From Bacteriovoracaceae bacterium (GTDB lineage: Bacteria > Bdellovibrionota > Bacteriovoracia > Bacteriovoracales > Bacteriovoracaceae): a stretch of DNA of 38,979 nucleotides. The notes below the pieces were generated by a model. The model saw only the letters and a list, made by a program, of their open reading frames with translations, did not search any database and was not told the DNA's origin. Of the stretch, positions 25,983-34,630 are shown piece after piece. The stretch covers positions 1 to 38,979 of the forward strand of contig JAOHMI010000020.1 of the NCBI GenBank assembly GCA_028101965.1, in the 5' to 3' direction. The position numbers were made by a program, and so were the translations under genes. Position 1 is the stretch's first letter; the number at the start of each line of letters is the position of its first letter.

Positions 25983-26765
25983 ATGGCCGAGAAAAGTTTT
26001 GCTGAAAAAGTTGCCAACACACAAGTTTGGAAATCAATTTTTAGACATGGACCACCCAACAACGCTCGGAATAGAGCGGCTATTGTTGCGGGAAATGTTT
26101 TTCTACACCTTCACCCAATTAAGCTTAAAAAGTCAGGCGTTCAATTAGGTTATACCTGGTGTATGGGGGGATTAAGTTTTTTCGTCTTTCTAGCACTGTC
26201 TGTAACAGGTGTTCTATTAATGTTTTACTATCGACCAACAGCAGAGTACGCCTTTAATGATATTATCGGGATGAGAGAGCACGTTCCCTTGGGAATAATG
26301 CGAGAACTTCATCGTTGGGGCGCTCATGCCATGGTTATTACAGTATGGATCCACATGTTTCGTGTTTTTATGACTGGTTCCTATAAACCACCACGTGAAT
26401 TTAACTGGGGAGTTGGAGTTATTCTTCTTGTTTTAACCCTTCTTCTTTCCTTTACGGGATATCTTCTTCCTTGGGATCAATTAGCTATTTGGGCAATTAC
26501 CGTTGGGTCGAATATGGCAAAAGCAACACCATTTGCTGGACATGGTGGCCCTGGAGCAGCGCTCGCCACTATAGGTGATTTTGTTATGGTAAGTGACAAA
26601 AACGATGTTCGGTTTCAATTACTCGCCGGACGATTTGTGGGAGAGGCAACTCTTCTTCGTTTCTATATTCTTCATTGTGTATTTATTCCGCTCGTGGTGT
26701 CGGTATTAATTGCTATTCATTTTTGGAGAATTAGAAAAGATGGTGGTATCAGCGCACCATTATAA
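25983..26765 (+). CDS. Cytochrome b, N-terminal (b6-type) half
   Basis: This is the membrane subunit that carries both b hemes of a bc/b6f-type quinol oxidoreductase. Its four helices contain two histidine pairs, H110/H124 (14 apart) and H231/H246 (15 apart). These are the spacings of chloroplast cytochrome b6 rather than mitochondrial cytochrome b. GYLLPWDQLAIWA is the conserved segment after helix C. The protein stops at 260 residues, so the C-terminal half is a separate gene, as in b6f. A roughly 50-residue N-terminal extension precedes the first helix. The start at 25983 is preceded by TTTAAGGA. It lies 36 bases after the Rieske gene. Confidence 0.95.
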   Translation: MAEKSFAEKVANTQVWKSIFRHGPPNNARNRAAIVAGNVFLHLHPIKLKKSGVQLGYTWCMGGLSFFVFLALSVTGVLLMFYYRPTAEYAFNDIIGMREHVPLGIMRELHRWGAHAMVITVWIHMFRVFMTGSYKPPREFNWGVGVILLVLTLLLSFTGYLLPWDQLAIWAITVGSNMAKATPFAGHGGPGAALATIGDFVMVSDKNDVRFQLLAGRFVGEATLLRFYILHCVFIPLVVSVLIAIHFWRIRKDGGISAPL

Positions 26766-26810
26766 ATTTAATTTTAGTTAACTGAGATATATCTCAAGGA
26801 TTAGGGTTTA

Positions 26811-27887
26811 ATGAAAAATATAATTGATATGATCATGGCGCCGGAGTATTCCTTCACGGCGGTAGTCGTTCTCTTCATTTTAATGATTAAATATGTCGAC
26901 AAGATAGCCACTAAAAAATTCGGTTATTCTTTATTACTGGGAATGACAGTCTTTATAGGCTGGCTGTTTACGGATAATGTTTTTCGCTTAAACTTTTTTG
27001 CTACTAATGATAATGTTCCTATCATTTTTCTCGTATTCCTAGTTGTTTGGTCTTGTTGGTTTTCTTTATATAAAGGTATTCAAAATGATAATCGGATAGC
27101 AGCTGGAGGAGTACCGCTCGAAGCGGAACCTGAAAATCGAGAAAAAGTTTGGTCATGGCCAAATCTTGTTTATACAGAACTTTTTGCCATTATTGCCTGT
27201 ACTATCTTTCTAATTGTTTGGGCCATCGTTTTTAAATCACCTTTAGAAGAACCGGCCAATCCGACCTGGGCTCCAAACCCAGCAAAAGCTCCATGGTACT
27301 TTCTTGGCCTGCAAGAAATGCTGGTATATTTTGATCCTTGGCTAGCGGGAGTTCTATTGCCTGGTCTAATTATCGTCGGGCTAGTTGCCATTCCCTATAT
27401 GGATGTGAATCCGAAAGGTAATGGATACTACACTTTTAGAGAAAGAAAATTCGCTATTACTACATTTCTTTTTGGATGGCTCGTTCTTTGGGTTTTCCTT
27501 ATTATAATAGGAACATTTCTGCGTGGGCCGAACTGGGTTTATTATGGACCATTTGAAGTTTGGGATGCACACAAGGTTCTTGCTGCAAACAACGTCAATA
27601 TTTCGGAATACTTTTGGATTAAATTATTGAATCAAGGATTACCGAAGAACATTCTTGTTCGTGAGATTGCAGGAATAATTATGACTGTTGGCTATTTTGT
27701 GGTTGGGATTCCCTTATTCAATAAATTTTTTGGAAATAAATATTTAAAGAGAATGGGAATGATTCGTTATTACTTAATGGTCATGCTTATTTTCATGACT
27801 CTAACTCTACCGATAAAAATGTATTTGCGATGGTCTATCAACCTCAAGTACATAATTTTTATGCCTGAGTTTGAGTTTAATATTTAG
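26811..27887 (+). CDS. Enlarged cytochrome b C-terminal subunit (subunit IV-like)
   Basis: The 358 residues hold about eight membrane helices, far more than the three of a typical subunit IV. About 115 residues with three helices precede the part that aligns with subunit IV (VWSWPNLVYTELF onward). The quinol-oxidation loop is NPAKAPWYFLGLQEMLVYFD. Here the usual PEWY is replaced by A160-P161-W162-Y163, a variant I associate with non-mitochondrial bc complexes. Two further helices lie near 285-304 and 318-340. The gene sits 45 bases behind the b6-type half and just before the multiheme cytochrome, and should form the Qo side of the complex. The extra helices may anchor that cytochrome. Confidence 0.9.
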   Translation: MKNIIDMIMAPEYSFTAVVVLFILMIKYVDKIATKKFGYSLLLGMTVFIGWLFTDNVFRLNFFATNDNVPIIFLVFLVVWSCWFSLYKGIQNDNRIAAGGVPLEAEPENREKVWSWPNLVYTELFAIIACTIFLIVWAIVFKSPLEEPANPTWAPNPAKAPWYFLGLQEMLVYFDPWLAGVLLPGLIIVGLVAIPYMDVNPKGNGYYTFRERKFAITTFLFGWLVLWVFLIIIGTFLRGPNWVYYGPFEVWDAHKVLAANNVNISEYFWIKLLNQGLPKNILVREIAGIIMTVGYFVVGIPLFNKFFGNKYLKRMGMIRYYLMVMLIFMTLTLPIKMYLRWSINLKYIIFMPEFEFNI

Positions 27888-27934
27888 CGAGCTAAAAAAA
27901 ATAAAAAGTTATTAAAACAAGGAATTAGATAATT

Positions 27935-30787
27935 ATGAAAAAAGAACCAGGTATGGCTTATAACATGAAGACCTTGAACAAGGTTTTCGCCGTTTTATCC
28001 ATTCTTTTTCTCATCTCCACAATTTGGATCGTGCTGGATGACTACATTCGTCCCTGGAAAGCTGTTCAAATAAAAGGTCTTGAAGTTAAAGAAAAGGTTT
28101 TATTAGAGCAAATTAAAGAGGCAGAGGAGTCTACCGATGGAGATAAAGTTCGCTCTTTAAATGCTAAAATCATGGCCGCTAAAAAAGATATCGACTCAAA
28201 AGATCAAGAGGTATCTAAGGTTAAAGAAAAGTTGGCTGAGGTTCAAAAGAAAATCTATATCCAAAATATGAAAAATGGAGAGGATGGATCACGGGCCAGT
28301 GAGTATCAGTTTAAATACGAACATGCCTTTTCTCATAATCACCCAAAGCAGGCAGCCAAATATAAAATTAAAATGGATTATTACCGAGTTCGTTTTAACG
28401 AAGGACGAGATCAGTTAAAAGTTTTCCAACAAGAAGAAAAGAAAATTAATAATGAGATGAAAACATATACGGATAAGAAAACATCTCTTGAAAAAGAGTT
28501 GGAAAAATTAACCGGGACTAAAGATCTGTTATTAACTTCAATGAAGTCTTCACAAAAAGGACTTGTTTGGTTAATTCGAAATATGCCCTTTATTGATTAT
28601 CTGGATCCAACAATTAAGATTCATCAATGGGAAGTAAAAAATGTTACTGAAGATCGATATTTTCAGCAAGTTCCGCGAGTGGATCGTTGTAAAACATGTC
28701 ACCTTTTTATTGATACACCAGGCTTTGAAGCTCAAGAACAACCTTATAAAACTCACTCCAAGTTGACTGAGTTAGCGGTTGGAGCAAACTCCGCTCACCC
28801 TGCGAAACTGTTTGGATGTTCTTCATGCCACCAAGGTGAGAGTCATAAAGTATTTGATTTTAGATCTCCTGAGCACACTCCTTCCAGCAAAGAGCAAATG
28901 GTAGAGTGGGAGAAAAAGTATGATTGGCACTATCCTCATAAAAAACCTCAACCAATGTTTCCTCTTATTTATACGGAAGCAAGTTGTGTTAAATGTCACC
29001 AAGGTGTTGAGTACCTTCCAATGGCAAATAAATTAAATGAAGGAAAGAAACTTATCAATACATACGGTTGCTATGGTTGTCATAAAATTGAAGGATACCA
29101 AGATAAAGTTAAACCAGGACCTGCTCTTAAGAAAATTGCAGCTAAAGTTACCAAAGAATTTATCACTAAGTGGGTTTGGAATCCGCGATCATTTAACGAA
29201 CATGCAAAAATGCCTTCTTTCTTTATGCAGGCTCATAACTCTAAAGAAGAGTTCGCTAATAAAAATAAAACAGAAGTTGCTGCAATGGCAGAGTTTCTTA
29301 TTTCTAAATCTGAAGAATATAAGCCTTTTATGAAATATAAAGCAGGTGATGCTGATAAAGGTAAAGAGCTAATTCAAACGGTTGGATGTATCGGTTGTCA
29401 TCAAGTTGAAGGGTTGGATGAGCCTTGGAATGCTGTTAAATCTCGGAAAGGTACCTATTTAACTGGGACTGGTTCAAAAGTTGATCCAGACTGGCTTGTT
29501 TCTTGGTTAAAGAAACCTTCTCATTATCAAGAAGACACAATCATGCCTTCTTTTAGATTAACTGATAGTGAAGTTTCAAACATTGCAACTTACTTACTTA
29601 GTCTCAAAAATGAGAAGTTTGCAGAAATAGAATCATTTGAGATCGATAAAAAATTGAGAGATGGACTATTAACAGAATATTTAGCTCAATTTGAACCGAT
29701 TGCTATGGCCGAAGCGAAGCTTGCTAAGATGACTGATCATCAAAGAAATATGGAGCTGGGTAAGCGAAGTGTTGGTAAGTATGGTTGCTACTCATGTCAT
29801 AATATCGATGGATTTTCTCCTGACCGTGCTCCAATTGGACCTGAACTTAATGGTTTTGGTTCAAAGCCTCTTACTCAACTCGGTTACGGTCAACAGCACG
29901 ATACTGTTGGACACTCTCGGCATGAATGGCTTTTTGCTCACTTAAAGCAACCATCACTCTGGGATAAAGGTGTTCCAAAATCTTTTAAAGATTTGAATAA
30001 AATGCCAAATTTTTATTTAAAAGATGATGAAATTCATTCTATTTCTACTGTAATTTTAGGTCTGGTAAGGGATTATGTTCCTCTCGCAGGACAGAAAGTT
30101 CTCAATGCTGAAGAAAAATTAATGGCAGAAGGGAAGAAAGTTGCATCTAAATACAACTGCTATGGATGTCATAAAATAGATGGTTTTGGCGGAGATATCC
30201 TTGCAGCTTATGATGATTACAATATGGGACCTCCTTTTTTAATGAAACAAGGTCACCGAGTTAATAGTGATTGGTTCTACAAGTTTTTGAAGAACGTTCA
30301 TCCAATTCGATCTTATGTTCAAGCGAGAATGCCATCGTTTAACTTTTCTAATGATGAAATTAATAAATTAATTACTTATTTCAATGCAACTCACAAGGAT
30401 GCTAAAACTTTTCATGAAAAACCAAGCTTTTTGGATAATCGTGGAATGGTTAAATGGAATCCAGGAGAGAGAGATGCTGCTAAACAAATGTGGGAAGAGC
30501 TAGCTTGTACATCTTGCCATACAGGTGGTTTTAATTCGGAAGAAGCTCAAGCACCAAACCTTCATTTTGCGAAGAAGCGTTTAAGAGTGTCCTGGCTGCG
30601 TGATGTTTGGTTAAAAGATCCTACAAAGGTTATGGACTACTCGATAATGCCTAACTTTTGGGAAAATGGAACAATTTCCGCAGTTGAGGGTGTTCTTGAT
30701 GACGACCCGAAAAAGCAGATTAATGCTATGATTAAGTACTTATGGGAATTTGGTTACGATAAGTCACCAGAACCATTTAAAAAGTAA
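27935..30787 (+). CDS. Membrane-anchored eight-heme cytochrome c with N-terminal coiled coil
   Basis: The 950-residue protein is the last gene of the Rieske/cytochrome b unit. One membrane helix (about 15-34) is followed by a long charged coiled coil (about 48-195). Eight CXXCH heme sites then appear, at C252, C295, C351, C379, C485, C618, C742 and C858. Several are followed by cytochrome c-like domains with a distal-ligand methionine in MPSF/MPNF motifs (M426, M537, M690, M799, M905). The three first sites are close together and lack such motifs, and look like a separate multiheme module. It probably replaces cytochrome c1 and also carries soluble-type domains, wiring the bc complex to terminal oxidases. 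The length is unusual for a bc-complex cytochrome. Transcription ends at a strong hairpin at 30812-30835. Confidence 0.93.
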   Translation: MKKEPGMAYNMKTLNKVFAVLSILFLISTIWIVLDDYIRPWKAVQIKGLEVKEKVLLEQIKEAEESTDGDKVRSLNAKIMAAKKDIDSKDQEVSKVKEKLAEVQKKIYIQNMKNGEDGSRASEYQFKYEHAFSHNHPKQAAKYKIKMDYYRVRFNEGRDQLKVFQQEEKKINNEMKTYTDKKTSLEKELEKLTGTKDLLLTSMKSSQKGLVWLIRNMPFIDYLDPTIKIHQWEVKNVTEDRYFQQVPRVDRCKTCHLFIDTPGFEAQEQPYKTHSKLTELAVGANSAHPAKLFGCSSCHQGESHKVFDFRSPEHTPSSKEQMVEWEKKYDWHYPHKKPQPMFPLIYTEASCVKCHQGVEYLPMANKLNEGKKLINTYGCYGCHKIEGYQDKVKPGPALKKIAAKVTKEFITKWVWNPRSFNEHAKMPSFFMQAHNSKEEFANKNKTEVAAMAEFLISKSEEYKPFMKYKAGDADKGKELIQTVGCIGCHQVEGLDEPWNAVKSRKGTYLTGTGSKVDPDWLVSWLKKPSHYQEDTIMPSFRLTDSEVSNIATYLLSLKNEKFAEIESFEIDKKLRDGLLTEYLAQFEPIAMAEAKLAKMTDHQRNMELGKRSVGKYGCYSCHNIDGFSPDRAPIGPELNGFGSKPLTQLGYGQQHDTVGHSRHEWLFAHLKQPSLWDKGVPKSFKDLNKMPNFYLKDDEIHSISTVILGLVRDYVPLAGQKVLNAEEKLMAEGKKVASKYNCYGCHKIDGFGGDILAAYDDYNMGPPFLMKQGHRVNSDWFYKFLKNVHPIRSYVQARMPSFNFSNDEINKLITYFNATHKDAKTFHEKPSFLDNRGMVKWNPGERDAAKQMWEELACTSCHTGGFNSEEAQAPNLHFAKKRLRVSWLRDVWLKDPTKVMDYSIMPNFWENGTISAVEGVLDDDPKKQINAMIKYLWEFGYDKSPEPFKK

Positions 30788-30811
30788 TTTAAAGCAAAAT
30801 TAAAATGTTAT

Positions 30812-30835
30812 AGGGCATGAATTATTTCATGCCCT
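30812..30835 (+). terminator. Strong intrinsic terminator of the bc-complex operon
   Basis: AGGGCATGAA (30812-30821) pairs with TTCATGCCCT (30826-30835) around the loop TTAT, and nine Ts follow. It is placed 24 bases after the cytochrome stop. Confidence 0.93.
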
Positions 30836-30973
30836 TTTTTTTTGTTCTTACAAGTAAGTATATTTATTCGCTCAATCTCAAGAAATTTTTTCACGATTAA
30901 TGGTTAGTCATTAAGAAAATTACATTTATCGATATAGATTTATAACTTTTAATTAAATACTGGAGATCTTCAA

Positions 30974-31393
30974 ATGACTTTAAGTCTACAATCTTGCTTT
31001 TTATTCTCTTTGTTTTTTTCAATATCTATTTTCTCGAGTCCTAGGTTTTGTGGTAATGAAGAAATACGTAAAAATATTCTTATAAGAGCTTCTTTATCAG
31101 AAGAGAATTTCCAAAACTTTAGTGAAGTTGAAAAAGTTCTGACCTTAAAGTCTTGTTTCTTTGGATTTAAATTATTTAAAGCGACGAGCTCTTTACAAAA
31201 GTATGATAAATTGAAAGAGCTTAAAGAGCTTGAAGCATATAAAATTAAAAAACTTAAACGGCTTAAGATAGAAAAAATTGTGTCAATTGCCTGTGAAAAT
31301 CGTATAAGTGGATTTCAAGGCGCACTAAAGAAAGATTCGAGTTTTTTACAAAGGATTTGTGAAAATGCTTACCTGTATAGTTCCACAAATTAA
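30974..31393 (+). CDS. Small exported protein of unknown function
   Basis: The 139 residues start with a signal peptide (MTLSLQSCFLFSLFFSISIF, cleavage near SSP). The mature part is helical and Lys-rich, with a repetitive Lys/Leu/Glu stretch (DKLKELKELEAYKIKKLKRL) near 78-98 and four cysteines (C26, C61, C107, C129) that could pair. TGGAGA precedes the ATG. It has its own 138-base upstream gap after the terminator and is probably transcribed alone. No family is recognised. C8 lies inside the signal core and is not in a lipobox context, so I do not call it a lipoprotein. Confidence 0.68.
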   Translation: MTLSLQSCFLFSLFFSISIFSSPRFCGNEEIRKNILIRASLSEENFQNFSEVEKVLTLKSCFFGFKLFKATSSLQKYDKLKELKELEAYKIKKLKRLKIEKIVSIACENRISGFQGALKKDSSFLQRICENAYLYSSTN

Positions 31394-31408
31394 TATCAAT
31401 AGAGATTT

Positions 31409-32947
31409 TTAAAGAGAATGATTTTGTTGAACTAATTTCTCTAGTAAAGGGATTAGCTTTTTGTAAAATTTATTTTCATTTTCTTTTACATTCATAAGTG
31501 CTTGCCCTTTGGTTAAATCCTTTAGGGTGACAAGTTCGTCATAGTAATTTGTTAAACTAATCATTTGTGCAAATAAAGAAAGCTGACTTCGATTTTTTTT
31601 CATTTTCCCAGAGCGGTCACAAAACTCTTCATGATTCTGAACCACTTCAATCAGCTTTGCATCAATATCATTCATTTCTCTAAGTAAGTTTGCTGCTTCA
31701 TGGGGGTGTTTTTCTTTGATATAGGCTTCCGTAATCTTTTCAGGATCCTCGAGTGCCTGAGTTTTTAATGAAATCTCGCCTAAATCATGAAGTAATCCGG
31801 CCATACATAAAATTTCTTTTGTATCATTATTTGAAAAAGTCACATCTTTGAAAGCGGTTTTTGGGTTTTCCTCTCGATCTTTTTCAATTTGTAAAAAAAG
31901 TCCCCATGTTAAAGCAGAGACATTAATACTATGCTGATATAGGCCTTTTTCCTCTTGCACCTCTTCAAAGAAACTATTTATTGCTGTTTTAGAGCTTGCA
32001 AAAAATTGAGTCATATTTTTTTGAATTTTTGCTAAATCTTGAATTTCTTGAGCAGTCGGATTAAAGAAAGCTGATTCAATTCTTGTTAGTGCATAGTCAT
32101 TTAATTGACCTGCTTTCTCATCTTCACCAGTTTCGCTATCTCGGAGTATCTCTTCGATGGATTTATCTAAATAACTTAAAAGTTTATCGTTATCACAGTC
32201 TCTTATGTAAAGAGTTTTTAATTCTCTTTTTTTGCAAACTTCCTTGTGCTCTTTAGTAAAGAGAGCTTTTTCGTCTAAGAAAACTTTAAAATTAAATTCT
32301 TTATATTCATAAAGTGCAAAGGGTATAGGTTTATTGACTGATAATAGATTTCTTCTCACAGGAACAAATAATTGTTCATTTATGGCCAAATAATCAGTTT
32401 TTTTTACCCATAAATATTTAATACCTTGAGAGTAAAACTTATCAATATTATCTCCCTCACGTTGTTGGTCCTTAGGAAATATTTTTAGGTACTTTGAGGC
32501 ATTTAGCCTGACGAAAATATCAAATGGATACACAATATAATTATTCACAAAATCGATATGAAGCTGGAAGTATTCCTCAGCATTTCCATCTTCTCCATCA
32601 ATGGCTTGAACTAGTTCGTCGTAGTCAAAAGGTTTAGAGAATATATGGGAGACTCCAAGTATTTTTCCAGGAGCGAGTTCTCTTTCATCTGGAAATCCGG
32701 ACATAAGAATAATTTTAATTTTGTGGTTTTCTCTTTGAGTATGGCGAGCAAAGTCGACTCCAGAACTGTTCGGGAGTCTTATATCACACAAAATATGTGT
32801 AATTTCATTGGCTTCTAAGGCTTTTTTAGCACCTGCCTCAGTATGGGCAAAAATTAATTTGTAATCAGGCTTTCTTTCAGTAATTTCCTCTCTGAGGATT
32901 TGGCACAAGTCTAAATCATCCTCTACCACAAGTAATTGTTTTTCCAT
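31409..32947 (-). CDS. Response regulator with degenerate HD-GYP-like output domain
   Basis: Residues 1-120 form a receiver with D10/D11, phospho-acceptor D55, S83 and K105-P106, so phosphorylation is likely. Residues 128-190 and 205-265 look like two diverged copies of a small alpha/beta domain (FDIFVRLNASKYLKIF and FNFKVFLDEKALF), of the kind seen in front of some HD-GYP domains. The C-terminal part has the HD metal residues H339, H387-D388 (GLLHDLGE), H414/H416 and N438-H439-E440. The GYP motif of c-di-GMP phosphodiesterases is absent; the site reads DRSGKMKKN. It may therefore be an inactive or altered phosphodiesterase, or a binding protein. AGGATGG lies before the ATG. It stands alone, with no kinase nearby. 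Confidence 0.85.
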   Translation of the reverse strand: MEKQLLVVEDDLDLCQILREEITERKPDYKLIFAHTEAGAKKALEANEITHILCDIRLPNSSGVDFARHTQRENHKIKIILMSGFPDERELAPGKILGVSHIFSKPFDYDELVQAIDGEDGNAEEYFQLHIDFVNNYIVYPFDIFVRLNASKYLKIFPKDQQREGDNIDKFYSQGIKYLWVKKTDYLAINEQLFVPVRRNLLSVNKPIPFALYEYKEFNFKVFLDEKALFTKEHKEVCKKRELKTLYIRDCDNDKLLSYLDKSIEEILRDSETGEDEKAGQLNDYALTRIESAFFNPTAQEIQDLAKIQKNMTQFFASSKTAINSFFEEVQEEKGLYQHSINVSALTWGLFLQIEKDREENPKTAFKDVTFSNNDTKEILCMAGLLHDLGEISLKTQALEDPEKITEAYIKEKHPHEAANLLREMNDIDAKLIEVVQNHEEFCDRSGKMKKNRSQLSLFAQMISLTNYYDELVTLKDLTKGQALMNVKENENKFYKKLIPLLEKLVQQNHSL

Positions 32948-33104
32948 AAATTTCCATCCTATTGCCTCTATTATCGCTAATAATCTAAGGATATAAAACC
33001 AGGTAAATTTTAATCATTATCCATGGTAAAAATTGAGGATAAAGGTGGAATAAAACCAAAAAATCTAGTATCTATTAATCAACAAATCAATTCGAGAAAA
33101 TTAA

Positions 33105-33962
33105 ATGAAGAAACTTTCATTAATCATGCAACTTACAAAACCGAGATTATCTTTAATGGTCTTTGTGACAGCGTTTATTGGAATGTATTTGACTCCGTAT
33201 AATTTAGAGATTTTGCCAACAGTTATGGCCCTAGTCGGAATTTATTTATTGGTCTCCGCGGCGTGCGCCTTGAATTGCTTTATAGAGATAGATGAAGATT
33301 CAAAAATGGATCGTACAAAAACGAGGCCTTTGGTAACAGAAGAAATTAATCCAGTATTTGCTTTCTTTTTTGGCGTCTCCTTGTGGATTTTATCTATGAT
33401 GATTCTCTATTTCTATTCGAATACTATGACTATGCTTTTAGGCTTAATAGCTTTCTTTACTTACCTTTTTGTATATACTCCATTGAAGAAAAAGACTCCT
33501 TTTGCAGTATGGGTTGGGGCCATACCTGGCGCGCTACCTCCGCTCATGGGACATACAACTGTAATGAATGATATTGATATCGTTGGTATTTCGCTCTTTA
33601 GTTTACTTTTTATGTGGCAGTTACCTCACTTTCTTGCAATTTCTCTTTATAACAAACTTGATTATCTAAAAGCGGGTTTTAAAATTTATCCTAATTCAAT
33701 TGGGAATGAAAAAACTAAGAAGTTGATTCTAATTTATACTGCCATACTAGTATTAGTACCTTTCGTTGCCTTTTCCAGAACTACTAATCAATGGTTTTAT
33801 TCTTTTTCTATTATTTGTATTGGTTTGGTCTTTTTCCTTTACTCTGTTCAAGGCCTTATAAAGAAAAAAGAAGATGAAAATATTTGGGCAAAAAAATACT
33901 TTCTTGGAAGCTTGATTTATTTGCCTACGATTTTAGTTTGGATGGTTTGGTTTATAAATTAA
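33105..33962 (+). CDS. ctaB: Protoheme IX farnesyltransferase (heme O synthase)
   Basis: This is an inner-membrane UbiA-family prenyltransferase that attaches farnesyl to heme b, giving heme O for heme-copper oxidases. The 285 residues contain about eight or nine helices. The prenyl-diphosphate/Mg site is N57-x3-E61-x-D63 followed by M68 and RTKTRPL (70-76). The second conserved loop is YTPLKKKTPFAVWVGAIPGALPPLMG. WQLPHFLAISLYNKLDY is the conserved H/W-containing loop. The length is typical. It starts a plus-strand unit. A SCO-type copper chaperone gene follows after 23 bases, in line with a shared role in cytochrome oxidase maturation. No oxidase subunit gene is in the window. Confidence 0.95.
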   Translation: MKKLSLIMQLTKPRLSLMVFVTAFIGMYLTPYNLEILPTVMALVGIYLLVSAACALNCFIEIDEDSKMDRTKTRPLVTEEINPVFAFFFGVSLWILSMMILYFYSNTMTMLLGLIAFFTYLFVYTPLKKKTPFAVWVGAIPGALPPLMGHTTVMNDIDIVGISLFSLLFMWQLPHFLAISLYNKLDYLKAGFKIYPNSIGNEKTKKLILIYTAILVLVPFVAFSRTTNQWFYSFSIICIGLVFFLYSVQGLIKKKEDENIWAKKYFLGSLIYLPTILVWMVWFIN

Positions 33963-33985
33963 TCTACTTAAATTGGGGATGTAAG

Positions 33986-34630
33986 ATGAGTAATGCTCAA
34001 GCAATTAACGACAGATCTAAAAAAATAAATAAATATATTTTTCCAGTTGTAGTCGCGATTGTATGTGTTTCCTTAGTTATTCTGTTTAAGAAAAAACGCG
34101 TTGAAAATAACACTGCTTCAAATTATGTATTACCTACATACTATCGAATTCCTCCCTTTAAACTGCTTAGTTCAGATGGAACTATGCTTGATTCAAGAGA
34201 TTTAAAAGGAAAGGTTTATGCTGTGAACTTTCATTTCACGAGCTGCCAAACGATTTGTTACAAAGTAATGGATAAATCTAAAAAACTACAAGATAGGGTT
34301 CTTGATCATCAGACTGATCTCCAAATTCTGTCTATAACCGTTGATCCTGAATATGATACACCAGGTATTCTAAGTAAAAAGGCATCTGAGCTTGGTGCTA
34401 AAAAAGGTGTATGGCACTTTCTCACTTCTGACTATGACTCTATTAAAAATTTGCTAATGAACGGTTTTAAAATGCCTATTGGGAAGAAAATGAGAAATGC
34501 TGAAGATGTGTATGACATTGCCCATTCAGGTAAATTTATTTTAGTTGATCATAATCAAAAAGTACGTGGTTTTTTCGAAAATATGGATGAATTGTATACT
34601 TCATATCTTAGGATAAAAACTGAGTTGTGA
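33986..34630 (+). CDS. SCO1/SenC-type copper chaperone
   Basis: The frame opens as far back as 33884, inside ctaB. The ATG at 33986 is the natural start: it lies after the ctaB stop, has TTGGGGA a few bases upstream, and gives a normal 215-residue protein. Numbered from that start, one membrane anchor covers about 16-34. The thioredoxin-like domain carries the copper/redox motif C87-x3-C91 (FTSCQTICYK) and the matching H180 (DIAHSGKF). All three copper ligands are present. It should be anchored in the inner membrane, facing the periplasm, and supply copper to the CuA site of cytochrome oxidase. Its stop TGA overlaps the GTG start of the nuclease gene that follows. Confidence 0.92.
   Translation: MSNAQAINDRSKKINKYIFPVVVAIVCVSLVILFKKKRVENNTASNYVLPTYYRIPPFKLLSSDGTMLDSRDLKGKVYAVNFHFTSCQTICYKVMDKSKKLQDRVLDHQTDLQILSITVDPEYDTPGILSKKASELGAKKGVWHFLTSDYDSIKNLLMNGFKMPIGKKMRNAEDVYDIAHSGKFILVDHNQKVRGFFENMDELYTSYLRIKTEL

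Noticed and set aside
33884-33985. An extra 34-residue N-terminus for the SCO protein.
   Set aside because: It would overlap the end of ctaB by about 80 bases, and the ATG after the ctaB stop has its own Shine-Dalgarno and gives a normal-sized anchored protein.
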